Positions 45,451 to 57,430 of a stretch of DNA of 64,000 nucleotides are shown piece after piece. Each line of letters begins with the position of its first letter. Positions within the stretch are counted from its first letter, which is position 1. This DNA is from Cannabis sativa. Taxonomy: Eukaryota > Streptophyta > Magnoliopsida > Rosales > Cannabaceae. Location of the stretch: contig NC_083603.1 of assembly GCF_029168945.1 (NCBI RefSeq), positions 34,445,396-34,509,395 on the forward strand, read 5' to 3'. The position numbers and the translations under genes were made by a program. The notes beneath the pieces are model-generated. The model was given only the letters and a program-made list of their open reading frames with translations. It was not told the origin of the DNA and made no database searches.

Positions 45451-47383
45451 GGATTTCGTCCCCGAAATCTAACCTGAATAACTCTGGATATTGAGCTCGC
45501 ATATCTGATTCAAGCTCCCAGGTGGCTTCTTCCACCTTACTGTTTCTCCAGAGAACCTTGACCAACACTATGGTCTTATTCCGAAGGACTTTATCCTTTC
45601 TATCCAGGATCTGCACTGGCTGTTCCTCATAAGACATATCTGACTGAAGCTGAAGGCTCTCATAACTGAGTATATGAGAGGGGTCTGAAACGTATTTTCT
45701 CAACATTGAGACATGAAATACGTTGTGCACAGCTGATAAAGCTGGAGGCAATGCTAACCGATATGCCACTTGACCTATCTTCTCGAGAATCTCGAAAGGT
45801 CCTGTAAACCTAGGGCATAACTTGCCTCTTTTCCCGAAACGTTTAATCCCCTTCATCGGAGATACTCGCAAGAACACATGGTCCCCTACTCGGAACTCAA
45901 CATCTCTACGTTTCGGATCTGCGTAACTCTTCTGTCTGCTCTGGGAGGCAAGCATTCTAGCTTTAATTTTCTCTATTGCCTCATTGGTCCGCTGAACTGA
46001 TTCTGGACCTAAATATTTCCTCTCCCCTGTCTCATCCCAGTGGATAGGGGATCTGCATTTTCTACCGTACAGCAGTTCGTAGGGTGCCATCCCTATCGTG
46101 CTCTGGTAACTGTTGTTGTAAGAGAACTCTATCAACGGTAGATATTTATTCCATGAACCCTCAAAGTCCATAACACAGGCTCTCAGCATGTCCTCCAAGA
46201 TCTGAATTGTCCTTTCGGACTGACCATCTGTCTGAGGATGGAATGCTGTACTGAATTTTAGCTTCGTACCCATTGCCCGTTGCAAACTTTGCCAAAATTT
46301 AGAGGTGAATTTCGGATCCCTGTCCGAAACTATAGACTTCGGTACCCCGTGAAGTCTCACTATTTCCCTGACGTATAATTCTGCCAACTGATCCACTGTA
46401 AAAGTTGTTCTGACCGGCAGAAAATGAGCAGATTTCGTAAATCGATCCACCACTACCCAGATGGAGTCGTACATACCCGTGGTCCTAGGTAACCCGACCA
46501 CAAAATCCATCGAAATATCCTCCCATTTCCATTCTGGTAGGGTTAGAGGCTGCAACAACCCTGCTGGTCTCTGATGTTCAGCCTTGATCTGCTGACACGT
46601 GAGGCATCTCGAAACGAATTCTACCAAATTCTTCTTCATACCGCTCCACCAGAAGTACGGTTTCAAATCTTGGTACATCTTGGTGGTGCCGGGATGTAGA
46701 GAATATGGAGTAGAATGAGCCTCCTCAAAGATCTCGTTCCTCAAGTCCACACTGTTCGGGACACAAACCCTGGCTTTATACAAAAGCATCCCACTGTCTG
46801 TCACTGAAAAGTCTTTGGCTTGACCAGCCAATACCTCATCTCGGATCTTCACTAACTCCGGATCTGTCGTCTGAGCAACCTTTATTCTTTCTAACAGATC
46901 AGATTGCAGCGTTAAGTTGTGAAGCTGACCTACCACAAACTCAATGCTGGATCTAACCATATCCTCTGCTAGCTGAGGTGAGATCTGAACCATGCTAGCT
47001 ACTTGCCCGGGACCCTTTCTGCTCAGGGCATCGGCCACTACATTGGCTTTCCCGGGATGGTAAAGAATCTCACAATCATAGTCCTTCACTAACTCCAACC
47101 AACGCCGTTGTCTCATGTTCAAATCTTTCTGAGTAAAGAAATACTTGAGACTTTTATGGTCGGTATAGATCTCGCACTTCTCTCCATACAAGTAATGCCG
47201 CCAAATCTTCAGTGCAAAAACCACTGCGGCCAATTCTAAATCATGAGTCGGGTATCGCTGTTCATAATCCTTTAACTGACGGGAGGCATAAGCGATAACC
47301 CGATTGGCTTGCATCAATACGCACCCCAAACCCTGTTTGGATGCGTCACAATAGACCACGAACTTCTCCTCGTCCGAAGGCAA
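45434..47383 (-). CDS. pol: Tekay pol: RNase H, integrase, chromodomain (open 649 codons)
   Basis: Part of the polyprotein that removes RNA from the RNA-DNA hybrid and inserts the copy into chromatin. RNase [16 protein letters not shown] (Asp), [13 protein letters not shown] (Glu), [11 protein letters not shown] (Asp). Integrase zinc site: H..H in [16 protein letters not shown], then CLTCQQ. DDE core: [20 protein letters not shown] and the Glu in [18 protein letters not shown] module: [20 protein letters not shown]. Chromodomain near the end: [20 protein letters not shown]. The frame continues upstream of the first Met into LALP, so the Met at 47383 is not a true start; it is joined to RT by a frameshift at about 47400. 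All catalytic residues look intact. Confidence 0.93.
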   Translation of the reverse strand: MPSDEEKFVVYCDASKQGLGCVLMQANRVIAYASRQLKDYEQRYPTHDLELAAVVFALKIWRHYLYGEKCEIYTDHKSLKYFFTQKDLNMRQRRWLELVKDYDCEILYHPGKANVVADALSRKGPGQVASMVQISPQLAEDMVRSSIEFVVGQLHNLTLQSDLLERIKVAQTTDPELVKIRDEVLAGQAKDFSVTDSGMLLYKARVCVPNSVDLRNEIFEEAHSTPYSLHPGTTKMYQDLKPYFWWSGMKKNLVEFVSRCLTCQQIKAEHQRPAGLLQPLTLPEWKWEDISMDFVVGLPRTTGMYDSIWVVVDRFTKSAHFLPVRTTFTVDQLAELYVREIVRLHGVPKSIVSDRDPKFTSKFWQSLQRAMGTKLKFSTAFHPQTDGQSERTIQILEDMLRACVMDFEGSWNKYLPLIEFSYNNSYQSTIGMAPYELLYGRKCRSPIHWDETGERKYLGPESVQRTNEAIEKIKARMLASQSRQKSYADPKRRDVEFRVGDHVFLRVSPMKGIKRFGKRGKLCPRFTGPFEILEKIGQVAYRLALPPALSAVHNVFHVSMLRKYVSDPSHILSYESLQLQSDMSYEEQPVQILDRKDKVLRNKTIVLVKVLWRNSKVEEATWELESDMRAQYPELFRLDFGDEILLRGE

Positions 47384-49006
47384 AGCTAGTACGGTGCGGT
47401 AATCAATCTCTCGTTTCGGTTCACGAAAACTAGTTTCGCATTTATCTCGTCCCGGATAAATCGCCGATTCTTCTTGGTAAGCTCGGTTAGGGGCATTGAA
47501 ATTTTGGAGAACCCCTCCACGAACCTACGGTAATACCCACTAATCCCAAAAAGCTTCGATCTCTCATCCTTGTCTTCGGTCTCGGCCAATCCACGACGGA
47601 TTCGATCTTCCCGGGATCCACCTTGATCCCGTCCTTACCCACAATGTGTCCTAGGAAGGACACCTGAGACAACCAGAACTCACATTTCTTGAACTTGGCG
47701 TAGAGTCTATGTTCTCGAAGTCGTTGCAGTACCATCTGAAGATGTAACTCATGCTCCTCTTCTGATTGAGAGTACACGAGGATGTCGTCGATAAACACAA
47801 TCACGCAGATATCGAGGAAATCCTTGAATACTCGTTCATCGGTGTCCATGAATGCCGCAGAGCATTGGTTAGTCCGAATGACATAACCCGGAACTCGTAG
47901 TGTCCATACCTAGTGCGGAAAGCCGTCTTTGGAATGTCCTCCTCTCGGATCCTCAACTGATGATAACCCGAACGGAGATCAATCTTAGAAAAGACCGTCT
48001 TCCCCTGAAGCTGATCGAACAAGTCATCGATCCTAGGTAATGGATATTTATTCTTCACCGTCAGCTTGTTCAACTCTCTGTAGTCGATGCACATCCTCAT
48101 AGATCCATCCTTCTTCTTCACGAACAAAACCGGGGCTCCCCAGGGTGACATACTGGGCCGAATGAACCCTATGTCAAGCAACCCTTGGAGCTGAATCTTC
48201 AATTCCTTAAGTTCAGCTGGAGCCATCCTATACGGGGCTTTAGAAACCGGATCCACCCCCAGTGCCAAGTCAATCACGAAGTCAATCTCCCGTTGAGGTG
48301 GTAACCACGGAAGTTCTTCGGGAAAAACGTCCAAAAATTCCCGAACCACACCGATGTCCTTCCGGCCGACGAATGGTGTACGGCCGGGTGGTGTCCACCA
48401 CCACGGCCGAAACCCTAAGCACCCACCGTGCAATAATTCTCTCGCTGACATAGCCGAGATCACCGGGATCCGAGACCCCTGAACCGAACCCACAAATACG
48501 AACGGTTCTTCACTTTCCGGTTGGAAGACCACCATCTTCCTCTTACAGTCAATGCTCGCCGAATATTTAGATAGGAAATCCATTCCTAAAATAATATCAA
48601 ATTCGACTAAGCTCATCTCTATTAGATCAGCGCTCAACTCTCTACCATCTATCCTGATCGGCATAGACCTAATCCACCTATTGGAGATAACCAATTCTCC
48701 GCCAGGTAACAGGGTCCCAAACCCTGATTCATATCTATCAAAGGGTCTACCCAACTTACTAAAGACTCTGGCCGCCACATAAGAACGTGTAGCCCCAGAA
48801 TCAAACAAAGACCTTTGAATAAAGCGAGTCGTTAATAAGAATCGACCTGTAACAACCGATGGGCCGGCATCCGCATCGGCTGCGTGATCGCGAATACCCC
48901 GGGCCGGAGTGGGTATCGCCGGAGCTCTCGGTGCTTCGGCCGAGCTGGGGACATTCCCTCTTGAAGTGCCGGGCATGCCACAATGAAAGCATCCCCGCCC
49001 TTGCAC
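47384..49006 (-). pseudogene. pol: Tekay protease and reverse transcriptase, frameshifted
   Basis: The piece 49006-47801 holds the protease ([17 protein letters not shown], catalytic [14 protein letters not shown]) and the RT fingers and palm ([55 protein letters not shown]). A lost base near 47865 shifts the frame after MSFGLTNA; the next piece 47849-47487 carries the catalytic FIDDILVYS and FLGHIVGKDGIKVD. Further slips near 47540 and 47430 separate [14 protein letters not shown] and ERLITAP from RNase H. The only damage is small insertions or deletions; no stop arises in the correct frame. Either the element is inactive or some slips are consensus errors. Confidence 0.9.
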
Positions 49007-50123
49007 TCACCCCGATGGTGCCTCTTGCGGCTAGGGCACTGCGGATAGGAGAAGCGAGTCTCATTACCACCGGGACGACTCCCTCTCGTTCGGTTCCCCC
49101 GGAACCTCTTGTTCTGACTCGAGCCGCCGGAAGCAGTGGGAGCCCTCTTCCTCTGATCAATGGCCGAGCCACTACTCCCCGCTAAATCCCGATGCGGGGA
49201 GGGGTAGGAGCTCCGCCACCAACCGAGTACCGGGCCGAATCGACATACATCCCACTGCGCCCTCAGCTCGCAGTGCCTTCTCCACCATCTGAGCGTAGGT
49301 GGTGCTGTCGTCAGTGGTAATCATCAGGTCATGCCTGATCTTGGGATTCAACCCGTCCAGATACTTCTCCTTTCTGCTGAAGTCGGTTGGCACAATTCCC
49401 GAGGCTAACCTCGCCAACCCACAACTGAGTAGTATACTCAGTGACGCTCATGTTCTCCCGCTGGGTCAGGTGAACGAATTCTTTCCTCTTGGCGCTTCTA
49501 ACCGCCTCATTGTAGTACTTCGCGTTGAAGAGTTCTTGGAACCTCTCCCAAGTCATGGTGGTGACGTCATGGATCTGCGACACCATGTCCCACCATACCA
49601 GGGCGTCCTCCTGGAACTGAAATGTGGCGCACACCACTCTGTCGTTGCCGGTGACACCCATAAAGTTCAAGATTCTCGGTGATCACCGTAAGCCACTGCT
49701 CGGCTTTCGACACATCTGGACCTCCCAGGAATACCGGAGGTGCTTGCTTCCGGAACCGCTCATATAAAGGTTCCAATCTGTGGGCCGCCACTACCATCTC
49801 GGCCTGGGCAGCAGGGGCTGGTGCCGCTGGAACTACTGGCACTGGAACTGCAGGAGCACCCTGCTGTCTCAACCTCTGAATCTCGAGGTCTTGCTCTTCG
49901 ATCCGGGCTTGCATTTCCGCAAACCGCAACTCCCAGTTCGGGGCTCCCTGATCGAGGCCAGGGGAGCTCGGGCAGCCCGTGGCGGGTTCTCATCACCCCG
50001 ACCACGAGCCCTGCCTCGGGGACCTCTACCTCGGCCCCTAGCAGGTGGGGGAAACCGAGCTCCCTCTCCCTGATTCGACCCCACTGAGTTGCCTCGACTC
50101 CTGGTAGTCCGCCTGGCGTCCAT
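48950..50123 (-). pseudogene. gag: Tekay gag with zinc knuckles, frameshifted
   Basis: Start ATG 50123 (MDARRTTRSRGNSVGSNQ) 265 bases after the primer site. Gly/Arg-rich N-terminus, then after a slip near 49955 LRFAEMQARIEEQDLEIQRL (coiled coil) and PPVFLGGPDVSKAEQWL. After a slip near 49665 come ATFQFQEDALVWWDMVS and FVHLTQRENMSVTEY; after another near 49425, IVPTDFSRKEKYLDGLNP. Two zinc-finger motifs end the protein: a first one reading [12 protein letters not shown], where the second Cys is Arg, and a second [14 protein letters not shown] split by a one-base loss. Capsid of a chromovirus; broken by at least five indels. Confidence 0.88.
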
Positions 50124-50387
50124 CTAGTTAGAACCGCCTGCGAAACCAAGAGTTGGCATATCAGGTCGTATTCAAGGCGAGCTTACTAATGCCGCTTAAT
50201 TTGGAAATTAGAAATGAAACATGCGCCTATTCTACTATCAGGCTACTAACATGCTTCCTAACAGGCTTTTCTTTTTCATAACTGAATAAAATAAACTACT
50301 AAAGCAATAAAGGCTTACTGAACCGTGAACCGAGCTAACTGCTGATGATGATTGTACATGTCGTGACGATCTTCGGAAGACAACTCC

Positions 50388-50399
50388 GCGGTGATACCA
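50388..50399 (-). other. Primer binding site of Tekay element
   Basis: Minus strand TGGTATCACCGC, three bases after the LTR end. The first eight bases match the initiator-Met tRNA complement TGGTATCAGAGC and the last two also agree. Confidence 0.85.
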
Positions 50400-50402
50400 A
50401 GT

Positions 50403-52649
50403 TGTAACACCCTAACTAATTTAGGCGTATTACGTGATTTTTAAACGTACTGTGCAGCTCGTTGCTAACCAACGAGGTTTATGGAAAAACGTGATTAATT
50501 AAAATTTTGCTTTTTCATTAAACTTATAAACCATTTTACCAAAAAGTCTCGGGATCCCGATTTATAAAAATATTTACAAACGTTTTTACTATTCAACTTT
50601 TACATCAAAATAAGGTCATCTAACGACCGTTACAAAAATCTCACTGGCCGTCCCGAGGATCGAACGCTCCAGGCCTAACCGCCCCGACATGTACAACCCC
50701 ATAAGCTCGCTCACGGTCCATCAGCAACTGCCTTGCCTTTACCTACACATGAACGTAAACTGTGAGTCGACAGACTCAGTAAGAAAAGCATACTAATATC
50801 ATACATAAAACTGACTGCCGTGTCCAACACGATACTGAGTCCCGCTACTGCCATGTCCAACATGGTACTGAGCACTACTGCCATGTCCAACATGGTGCGA
50901 GTTTTGAACGTTCGGGGGACGGTACTATTGACAAGTATCCTCACGATCGGTCGAACCGGTCATACTCCGCCGCTGGTCATACTCCAGCCCTGTACCGACG
51001 GGATAGGTCAATAAGCACCGAACCACCAACCGGTGTCGGCTGATCGGTCGAACCGGTCATACTCCGCCGCTTGGTCATACTCCAGCCTGTACCGACGTGA
51101 CAGGGTTGGGTGGTTCGAAGCCTAAATACATATCTAATGTAAACTAACAGGCTTCCTACATGCACGCTAAACATGTAATCTACATATGCATACTGTTATA
51201 CTAATCTTACCTGGATTCCGATTTCAGGTGTGCCGGTCAACCTGACTGGAAATGAAGCTGAACGGCGGACATCGGCTCCTAAACCATAAAAATCACAACG
51301 CTATAAGTGACACGCTAAATCACTTCCCGGGGACTAAAACTTGAAACTAAAAGTTTCCCTATCGATAAAAAGCATGGCAATACCCCTAAAAACCCAAAAA
51401 CGAGGAAAACTAGGGTTACGAAAAATCCCCAACCGAAGACCGGTTGCCCAACCGAATTCCGGTTCGGGAAAAATCTGAACCCCCATCCGAATTCCGGATG
51501 CTCAACCGGAATTCCGGTTCCTCGCGAAACAACCAAAAATTCACATATCTTGACCAATTCGAACCCAATTGATCCCAAACTTTCCAGACCTGCTCTATAG
51601 GTCCCAAATGACCATTCCAAGGCCTCAAACCTACCCAGAAACCTCACAAGCAAATTTCACCATAGGAGCTCAAGCTTTGAGTTCCAAACTCAAGCTTGAG
51701 CAAACCATCAAAACAAGCATGCAAACCAACTAAAATCAACCTAAACCAGCATATTATAACCTCTGAAAACCAACAACAACATCCAACAATTCACAGAAAC
51801 AAAACATCACATTTTCTTTCCAAAATTCATAACTTTTGCTAAGAAAACTCAAGGCTTTAACAATCTAACCTACATGCTTCTAACATAGCTTAAACAACAA
51901 CAATAATCATGCTTTAAAACCACTTAAATCAACAACAAAACACAACAGAAACATCTCTCAAAAATCACATGCATTATCATCCAATTTCATCATTTTTCTT
52001 CAAGAAAATTAAAGAGAAAGAGTTAGAATTTACATACCACAACCTAGAGTTCACAATTAGAATGAATTTAGCTTTGAGAATTGATGAAAAACCCAGCTTT
52101 GCACCCCAAAGTTCCCAGCCGAAAGTGAAGAGGAAAAGAGAGAGTTTTCTTTGAAAATTTTCTATTTTTGACTAAGTGTGGAAAATGAAGGAAAAAGGGT
52201 TTTTCAAGCATATATTAACCTTTTATTAAATCCATTTCAGCCAAAAGATTATTTAAAAAAAATAAACATTAATCCATTTATTAAATCATATAAGACAAAA
52301 CATCATTGGGGCAAAAAGACCATTTTGCCCCTCCATACTAAAACCACATAATAATCACTAAAGGGGGTATTTTTGGGACATTCTAAATTCCCGGCCATTC
52401 CCGACATTCCCAATGTCTAAAACCCGTCCCCAAAATACTAACATACTAAGTTGTGATTTCTACTGAGCCAAACGCCGAGTTCCAAAATACCGGACACCGG
52501 AAATGCGAAATATAAAAACTGCTGATGACATAATTATGCATATCTGAATTCCATAAATAACAATGATAAATTATTTAAATAGCTATAAATAATTTCCTGA
52601 TTAATCATAAATAACTGCTAATTTCCAAATTAACTAAGCGGGCTTTACA
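50403..52649 (-). repeat. 5' LTR of Tekay element
   Basis: 2247 bp, same termini as 43182-45432. It has the form CCGA where the other LTR has CCGGA in three neighbouring palindromes (about 51431, 51451 and 51487), and further small differences at 50640-51260. Confidence 0.95.
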
Positions 52650-52654
52650 TCCCG
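52650..52654. repeat. Target site duplication TCCCG, right
   Basis: Matches 43177-43181 exactly and adjoins the LTR end. Confidence 0.9.
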
Positions 52655-52916
52655 GCCCTAGAATAGGTTGCTCAATGTCTTCATGGTACAGAATACTAAA
52701 AGATAGTGAGTGGGATTCAAGTTATTTAAGTCTGAACTTCCATCCTGGAGTTCCCAAAAAGTCAACTTGGGTGTAGGACTAGGGACCCCTCCTAGGTCGA
52801 CCTGTTATGACTCTTGACTACTCAACTCTAAGATGTCATCTTTCTTGCAACATGTCAAACATTGATGTCCATGTCATTAGGGCTACTCTTGGTGTAAACA
52901 GATGTCATGATATATT
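52655..52916. other. Spacer, no gene
   Basis: Continues the sequence interrupted by the Tekay element. CCCAAAAAGTCAACTTGGG at 52753-52771 is the inverse of CCCAAGTTGACTTTTGGG at 43136-43153 on the other side of the insertion. Confidence 0.5.
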
Positions 52917-53505
52917 TGTTAGGGTTTATGCCCTAAAATCCAGTATTTAATGCATAATATATTTTAGAATATATAAAAATAATCATAAGATAAATGAATA
53001 TGTTAATTATAGAAGTATAATTAATAAATATCTAAAAATTGCATATTGATATAGAGAAGGTATGATCTTGTATGTTAGTACAAGAGAATTAAGATCATAC
53101 AATATGAATAAAATAAGTTGGTAGTGTACTAAAGTACAAAATCTTTAATATAGAGTTACCAAGTACAGTTTGCTATGCACTATACTAGTGCGCGTGATTT
53201 TGATTTGGATCACATATGTAGATATGTGGCAAAGGTATTGTGTATAATTTTATTATACATGACTAGACCGATATAAAATAATATCTTTCATCAACATGTC
53301 ATTTATCATTTAAGAGTTATGTGTATCACAACAATGATCATTAGTAGATTAGTTTGAATCCTAAGTATACATGAACTCCTATTTGTGTTCATTGAGTTCT
53401 TTGATTCAATCATTAAAGTTTCTCAGAGAAGATGATTTTCACAACTTCTATTTTGAGAGCTTAATAACATGAGTGGTTGGGAACATATTGTAAAATATTA
53501 GAATT
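52917..53505 (+). repeat. Copia LTR fragment, 5' part
   Basis: Begins TGTTAGGGTTTATGCCCTA, the general start of this copia LTR group (compare TGTTGGGTTTTGTGCCCTA at 2487), and runs about 590 bases. It is cut by the LTR at 53506. No primer site or internal region follows. Confidence 0.65.
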
Positions 53506-54152
53506 TGTTATACCCAAATCTGCACAGAGTGACATGACGTTTCTCTAGGCGACACGTGGATCATTTTGGGCCTGGACTGGGTCTACCACATTAGTATGCT
53601 GCCTAGATTGAATTACTCATTAGATACTACTTATGGTAAGAGTGTCGTGCAAGGTAAATGGTACCATCTGACAAGCGTCGATTTCACAACCACTTCGCAT
53701 ATGCCTGCCAGGGTAAATGCAACAGAGAGCCTTAAAGATACTTTCCTCCTTTATTTATCAATTATATCCCTATTTTCATGGGATTTCCACACATGAATAA
53801 TGTAATTAAGGAAATTAATTAGTTTTCCTTTTTATTCTTCATTTCTTTTGGGAAACCTAATGAATGTAATTATTCCCTATAAATAGCGAAGGCATTTCAC
53901 TATTTAAGGATCAAAAATCTAATTTTGAAGAGGGTATGTTAAAATCTATATAAGCTTTTGAGAAAGATCAAGAACTTTTTGCTTCTCTTCTCACAAGTAA
54001 TACAAGTAAAATGGGAGTAGGCTATTACAACCATCATGGGGTCAAACCTCTATAATAAATATGTGTTCTTGTTTCGCTTAATCATTATTCAAATTCTATT
54101 ATTTCAAATCGCTTCAAAGACTCAGAGTTGTTGACTAAAAGCGAGATCAACA
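53506..54152 (+). repeat. Tat-like 5' LTR, element D
   Basis: TGTTATACCCAAATCTGC...GCGAGATCAACA, 647 bp, TATA box CCCTATAAATAGC at about 53876-53886. Related to the LTR at 14275-14946, with shared AGTAGGCTATTAC, CCTCT and CTAAAAGCGA.ATCAA words. Confidence 0.75.
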
Positions 54153-54171
54153 TTTTAGTGCTTTCATTAGA
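54153..54171 (+). other. Primer binding site, element D
   Basis: TTTTAGTGCTTTCATTAGA directly after the LTR. The equivalent at 56075 is TTTTGGTACTTTCATTGAG. Confidence 0.65.
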
Positions 54172-54204
54172 TCATTGTTTTGAATCTCTTCAACACGCAT
54201 GCAG

Positions 54205-55329
54205 ATGGTTGTAACCACATGGAGAGGTAATCCCATTGAAATAATTGATCTAATGGCTACGGATCCTAATGTGTAAACTCCAGCAAATTGGGGAGATCTA
54301 GTGTGGATGGATCCCAGTCCAACCATTCCTCAGCCTCCAAGAGGTCCCCAATCAGTAGGACAAGGAGTGACAACACCTCTGGTTGGGTTCATTTTGGGCA
54401 CGCATGAATCTAGAATCACTAATACTCAAGCTGAGCACACTGGTCGGAGTACTGAAAAATCCATTTATTGGAAATCCTCCAGTGGTGATTGTTGATGATA
54501 CCAAAATTAAAAGTTTACAAGTTGCTTTAGCGAAGATGCAAGAGCATACCAAAACTCTTCACCATGATCAACAAGATACCCAAGCAGTTGTGAATTCGGC
54601 CTTTAAGCAGCAAAAATATCAATTCCAGAAATGGATGGATCAACAAATGGAGATCATTAGAGCCCAACAAGCAGGGATTGATAATCGCTCTAGGCAGGCA
54701 ATCGTGTTAATTCAGTGAGCTTATCAGATAACTGGACAACAATCAGTGGGAGATACTTCAGTTTTACAGGATCTAAACAAAAGGACAGACATATATATCC
54801 CCAATGGACAACAATATGGGCCAGAAGAATGTTTGGCCCGCAACACTCAGTAGACTGAAGGTAATGAGTCATCCAATTTGAGACTAGAAAATTGAACTAT
54901 GAGCTACACGGTAGATGAGCAACTTTTACCAGCCCATTATCTTAGGGGGAATGGTCAGTATAACATCTGCCCTCAAACAGATATACCAAACCAATCAACT
55001 ACTAATAACATAAGAAAAAAGGAGGCCTCCAAGTATATCAGTCTTCAACAGATTGGGATCTGTAAATGATTTAAGAGATGATCTAAATTGTAGAAAGGGA
55101 CAGGATAGACAATTCATCCCTCCTAATGCTCAGCCGATGAATGTAATAACAATGTGCCTAGTATGTTCTAGGGTGTCCACAGGTGACACAAGTCAGTCCA
55201 CAGGCACGTCAAGTTTATTTAGTGGTGCAAGCTCGAATAGATAAGCTTAAGAGCCTTTTACAAAGCCTGATCAGCCCAAAACTCACCGACCTAGAACTTG
55301 ACCGACTAGGGGATACCCCTTTTCACTAG
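54205..55329 (+). pseudogene. gag: Tat-like gag N-terminal half, element D
   Basis: ATG at 54205 (MVVTTWRGNPIEIIDLM), about 50 bases after the primer site. After a stop at 54274 and one frame change near 54440, the reading goes GNPPVVIVDDTKIKSLQVAL, AKMQEHTKTLHHDQQDTQ and WMDQQMEIIRAQQAGIDNRS, a Gln-rich coiled-coil N-terminus of the sort found in Tat gag. Phrases reappear up to ARIDKLKSLLQSLISPKLTD at about 55265. The capsid core is not reached because another LTR starts at 55330. Inactive. Confidence 0.6.
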
Positions 55330-56074
55330 TGTTGCCCCTCTTTTTTCCAATATACGTGGCAGTCTCAAAATAAGATAGGTGGAAAGTGGGTATAAAGGTC
55401 AATAAATATTTATGATAAACTCCCTAAGAGATTTTATCTAGATTTAGTAGTCATGTTCAGAAGGTCCCTCCGAGAGCTTCAACCACATCCTAATGTCAAG
55501 GTATTTTATTCATCTCCGAGAGCTAGGTAAAGCCTCTAGGGCCGATCATTACGTCTCAGATGTGACTTGTATAGGTGCATTAAATGCGGCATGGGGGAAG
55601 CATCTATGAATGGATCTGAAAAGACATGCCAGAGGCATTAAACCCATTATTTGATGATTACACTCTAATCTATGAGCCTTATGACAGTTGCATAATGAAC
55701 TATCACGTCAATTAAGGAAGGTTAAGGGATAATCTTACCCAACACCTAACTAAAACCTATGCAACCTACCATACAGGCATACATACTCTATTATTTAAAC
55801 CTAGGAACTTGTGCAAGCAATTTTTCAACACTTGCGACAATAGTAACCTTTTTTCCATCTTTATGAAGTTGTAAGTACCTAACTATATTCTGAAGAAGGG
55901 GTTGGAAAAAATGGTGTAAAACATCGTCTGTGAGAAAAACTATTATATTAAATAGTAGTGACTCGTGGAGTAAGGCTCATTAATGCCCCAACCACGCAAA
56001 AAATACTCGTATTAAATCTCTTCTAATCATTTAAATAGCTCTCATTAATTAGTTGCCCAAAATATCGGTCAATA
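55330..56074 (+). repeat. Tat-like 5' LTR, element E
   Basis: TGTTGCCCCTCTTTTTTCC...ATCGGTCAATA, 745 bp. The start, the GACTCGTGGA.TAAGGCTC segment and the end match the minus-strand LTR at 61071-61861, which sets the borders. Followed by a primer site. Confidence 0.75.
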
Positions 56075-56093
56075 TTTTGGTACTTTCATTGAG
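56075..56093 (+). other. Primer binding site, element E
   Basis: TTTTGGTACTTTCATTGAG directly after the LTR, as in element D. Confidence 0.65.
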
Positions 56094-56145
56094 AACTGGA
56101 GAAGGCTTTACGTAAGAAGAATATCAAAAGTAAATTCTCAGTACG

Positions 56146-57430
56146 ATGGTGGAAACTAGAAACCATGCACGCCAACCACGTCCACCTCAAGGCCCTAGGG
56201 GGCCAGACGAAGAGGAAGTGGCTTTGCAAGTAGACATAGAAGTAGAATAACAAGAAGAAACCAATGATCTAGAATATGACAAAAATCAAGAGTATGAAGC
56301 ATATGATGATGGTAGTTACACCGAACTTATGTTGTTAAGGTAGAAAGTCGCTGACCATGAAGCCAAGTTGGTAGAGCAAAAGGAGCAGAACATGAGGATG
56401 CAAGAAATAATGATCGCACTACAGGCATCCATGTGCATCCAAGTGCAGGACCTATTGGGCAAGACAAAACAAGAAAGGAATCTCAGCTGCCAGATAATTT
56501 GAGGCACAAAAATCAAGAGCCAAGCCCTATCTGATACCCTTAGACGAACCCAATGGCCACTTCTAAAAAGAACAAGAAGGCTCAAGATCCGTGGAAAGTT
56601 TTCTCTAATCTCCCTTAAGGAAAAGGTCCATAGAGGGGTAGGTTTCCAAAGGCCCTCAGGAACAGGAAGACTGGAAAAGCGTATTCGTGCACCAAGAGCT
56701 GGGGGAGAGAACGGAGAAAATCCACAAAGACCCTCCTCTTGATTTGAGATAGAAACTCAATGCCAAAGACACTGATTTTAAAAATCGCTTGGAGTGGAAG
56801 AAACAAGTAATACCAGTCTCAGAAAGTGCCCTGAACGAGGGGATTTCAGCTGAACTTGCCATCCTCCGGAAAGATATAGCCAAAGTCTCCTGGAGACAAA
56901 CGGGAGAGCATTGGAGTGTGATTTTGAGGAACGCAAACCCTGTACTAGAAACATCCTTAAAGCGAAGCTCCCAAAGAATTTAAAAATGCTTGAAATGACA
57001 CTGTATGCAGGAGACTCAAACCCCAGTGACCACTTATCCAGGTTTAACTGCGTGATGACAGTCAGTAATGACGTGAAGTATTTATGTTTCCCGCTGACAT
57101 TAAGAGGGTCCACTAAGGAGTGGCTTAGAAGGTTAGAACTTAGATCCATGGACTATTGGAACAAGTTACAAGTTAGCTTTAGAAGGCAGTTTGTGGTAGC
57201 CAGAAAGATAAACCTTAAAGTCAACACTTTGACCAACATCAAGCAACGACCAGTTGAAACTCAGAAAAATTCATAAAAAGATTTAAGGAAGAGGCTTACA
57301 AGACTAAAAAGATGGATGACGGATTGCAATCAGGATTGATACAAGCTAGAATTTGAACGACAACCCCTTTTTGGAATGAGCTCTAGCAGGAAGGAGTCGC
57401 TAGCCTTCAGGACTTCCAGAAGAGGGCCTA
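56146..57430 (+). pseudogene. gag: Tat-like gag, element E
   Basis: ATG at 56146 (MVETRNHARQPRPPQGPRGP), about 50 bases past the primer site. The same frame can be followed for 1.1 kb with about eight stops. The capsid core is clear at 56911-57276: LPKNLKMLEMTLYAGDSNPS, HLSRFNCVMTVSNDVKYLCF, LTLRGSTKEWLRRLELRS and SFRRQFVVARKINLKVNTL, the classic Retrotrans_gag order. After a frame change at about 57274 it goes on with FIKRFKEEAYKTKKMDDG and EGVASLQDFQKRA.KYINLEE. Inactive but easily recognised. Confidence 0.82.

Larger units (their letters stand above)
43182..52649 (-). mobile_element. Tekay-type chromovirus (Ty3/gypsy), structurally complete
   Basis: 9468 bp: 5' LTR 52649-50403, primer site 50399-50388, gag and pol, polypurine tract, 3' LTR 45432-43182, with a perfect TCCCG target duplication. 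Domain order gag, protease, RT, RNase H, integrase, chromodomain is that of chromoviruses; the CR-type chromodomain at the integrase end and the large LTRs point to Tekay/Del. The LTRs are nearly identical over their last 980 bases, so insertion is recent. About eight small indels break gag and RT; no in-frame nonsense codon was found. Confidence 0.93.

Noticed and set aside
49299..50087. Long plus-strand frames opposite Tekay gag
   Set aside because: Shadows of the GC-rich gag on the other strand.
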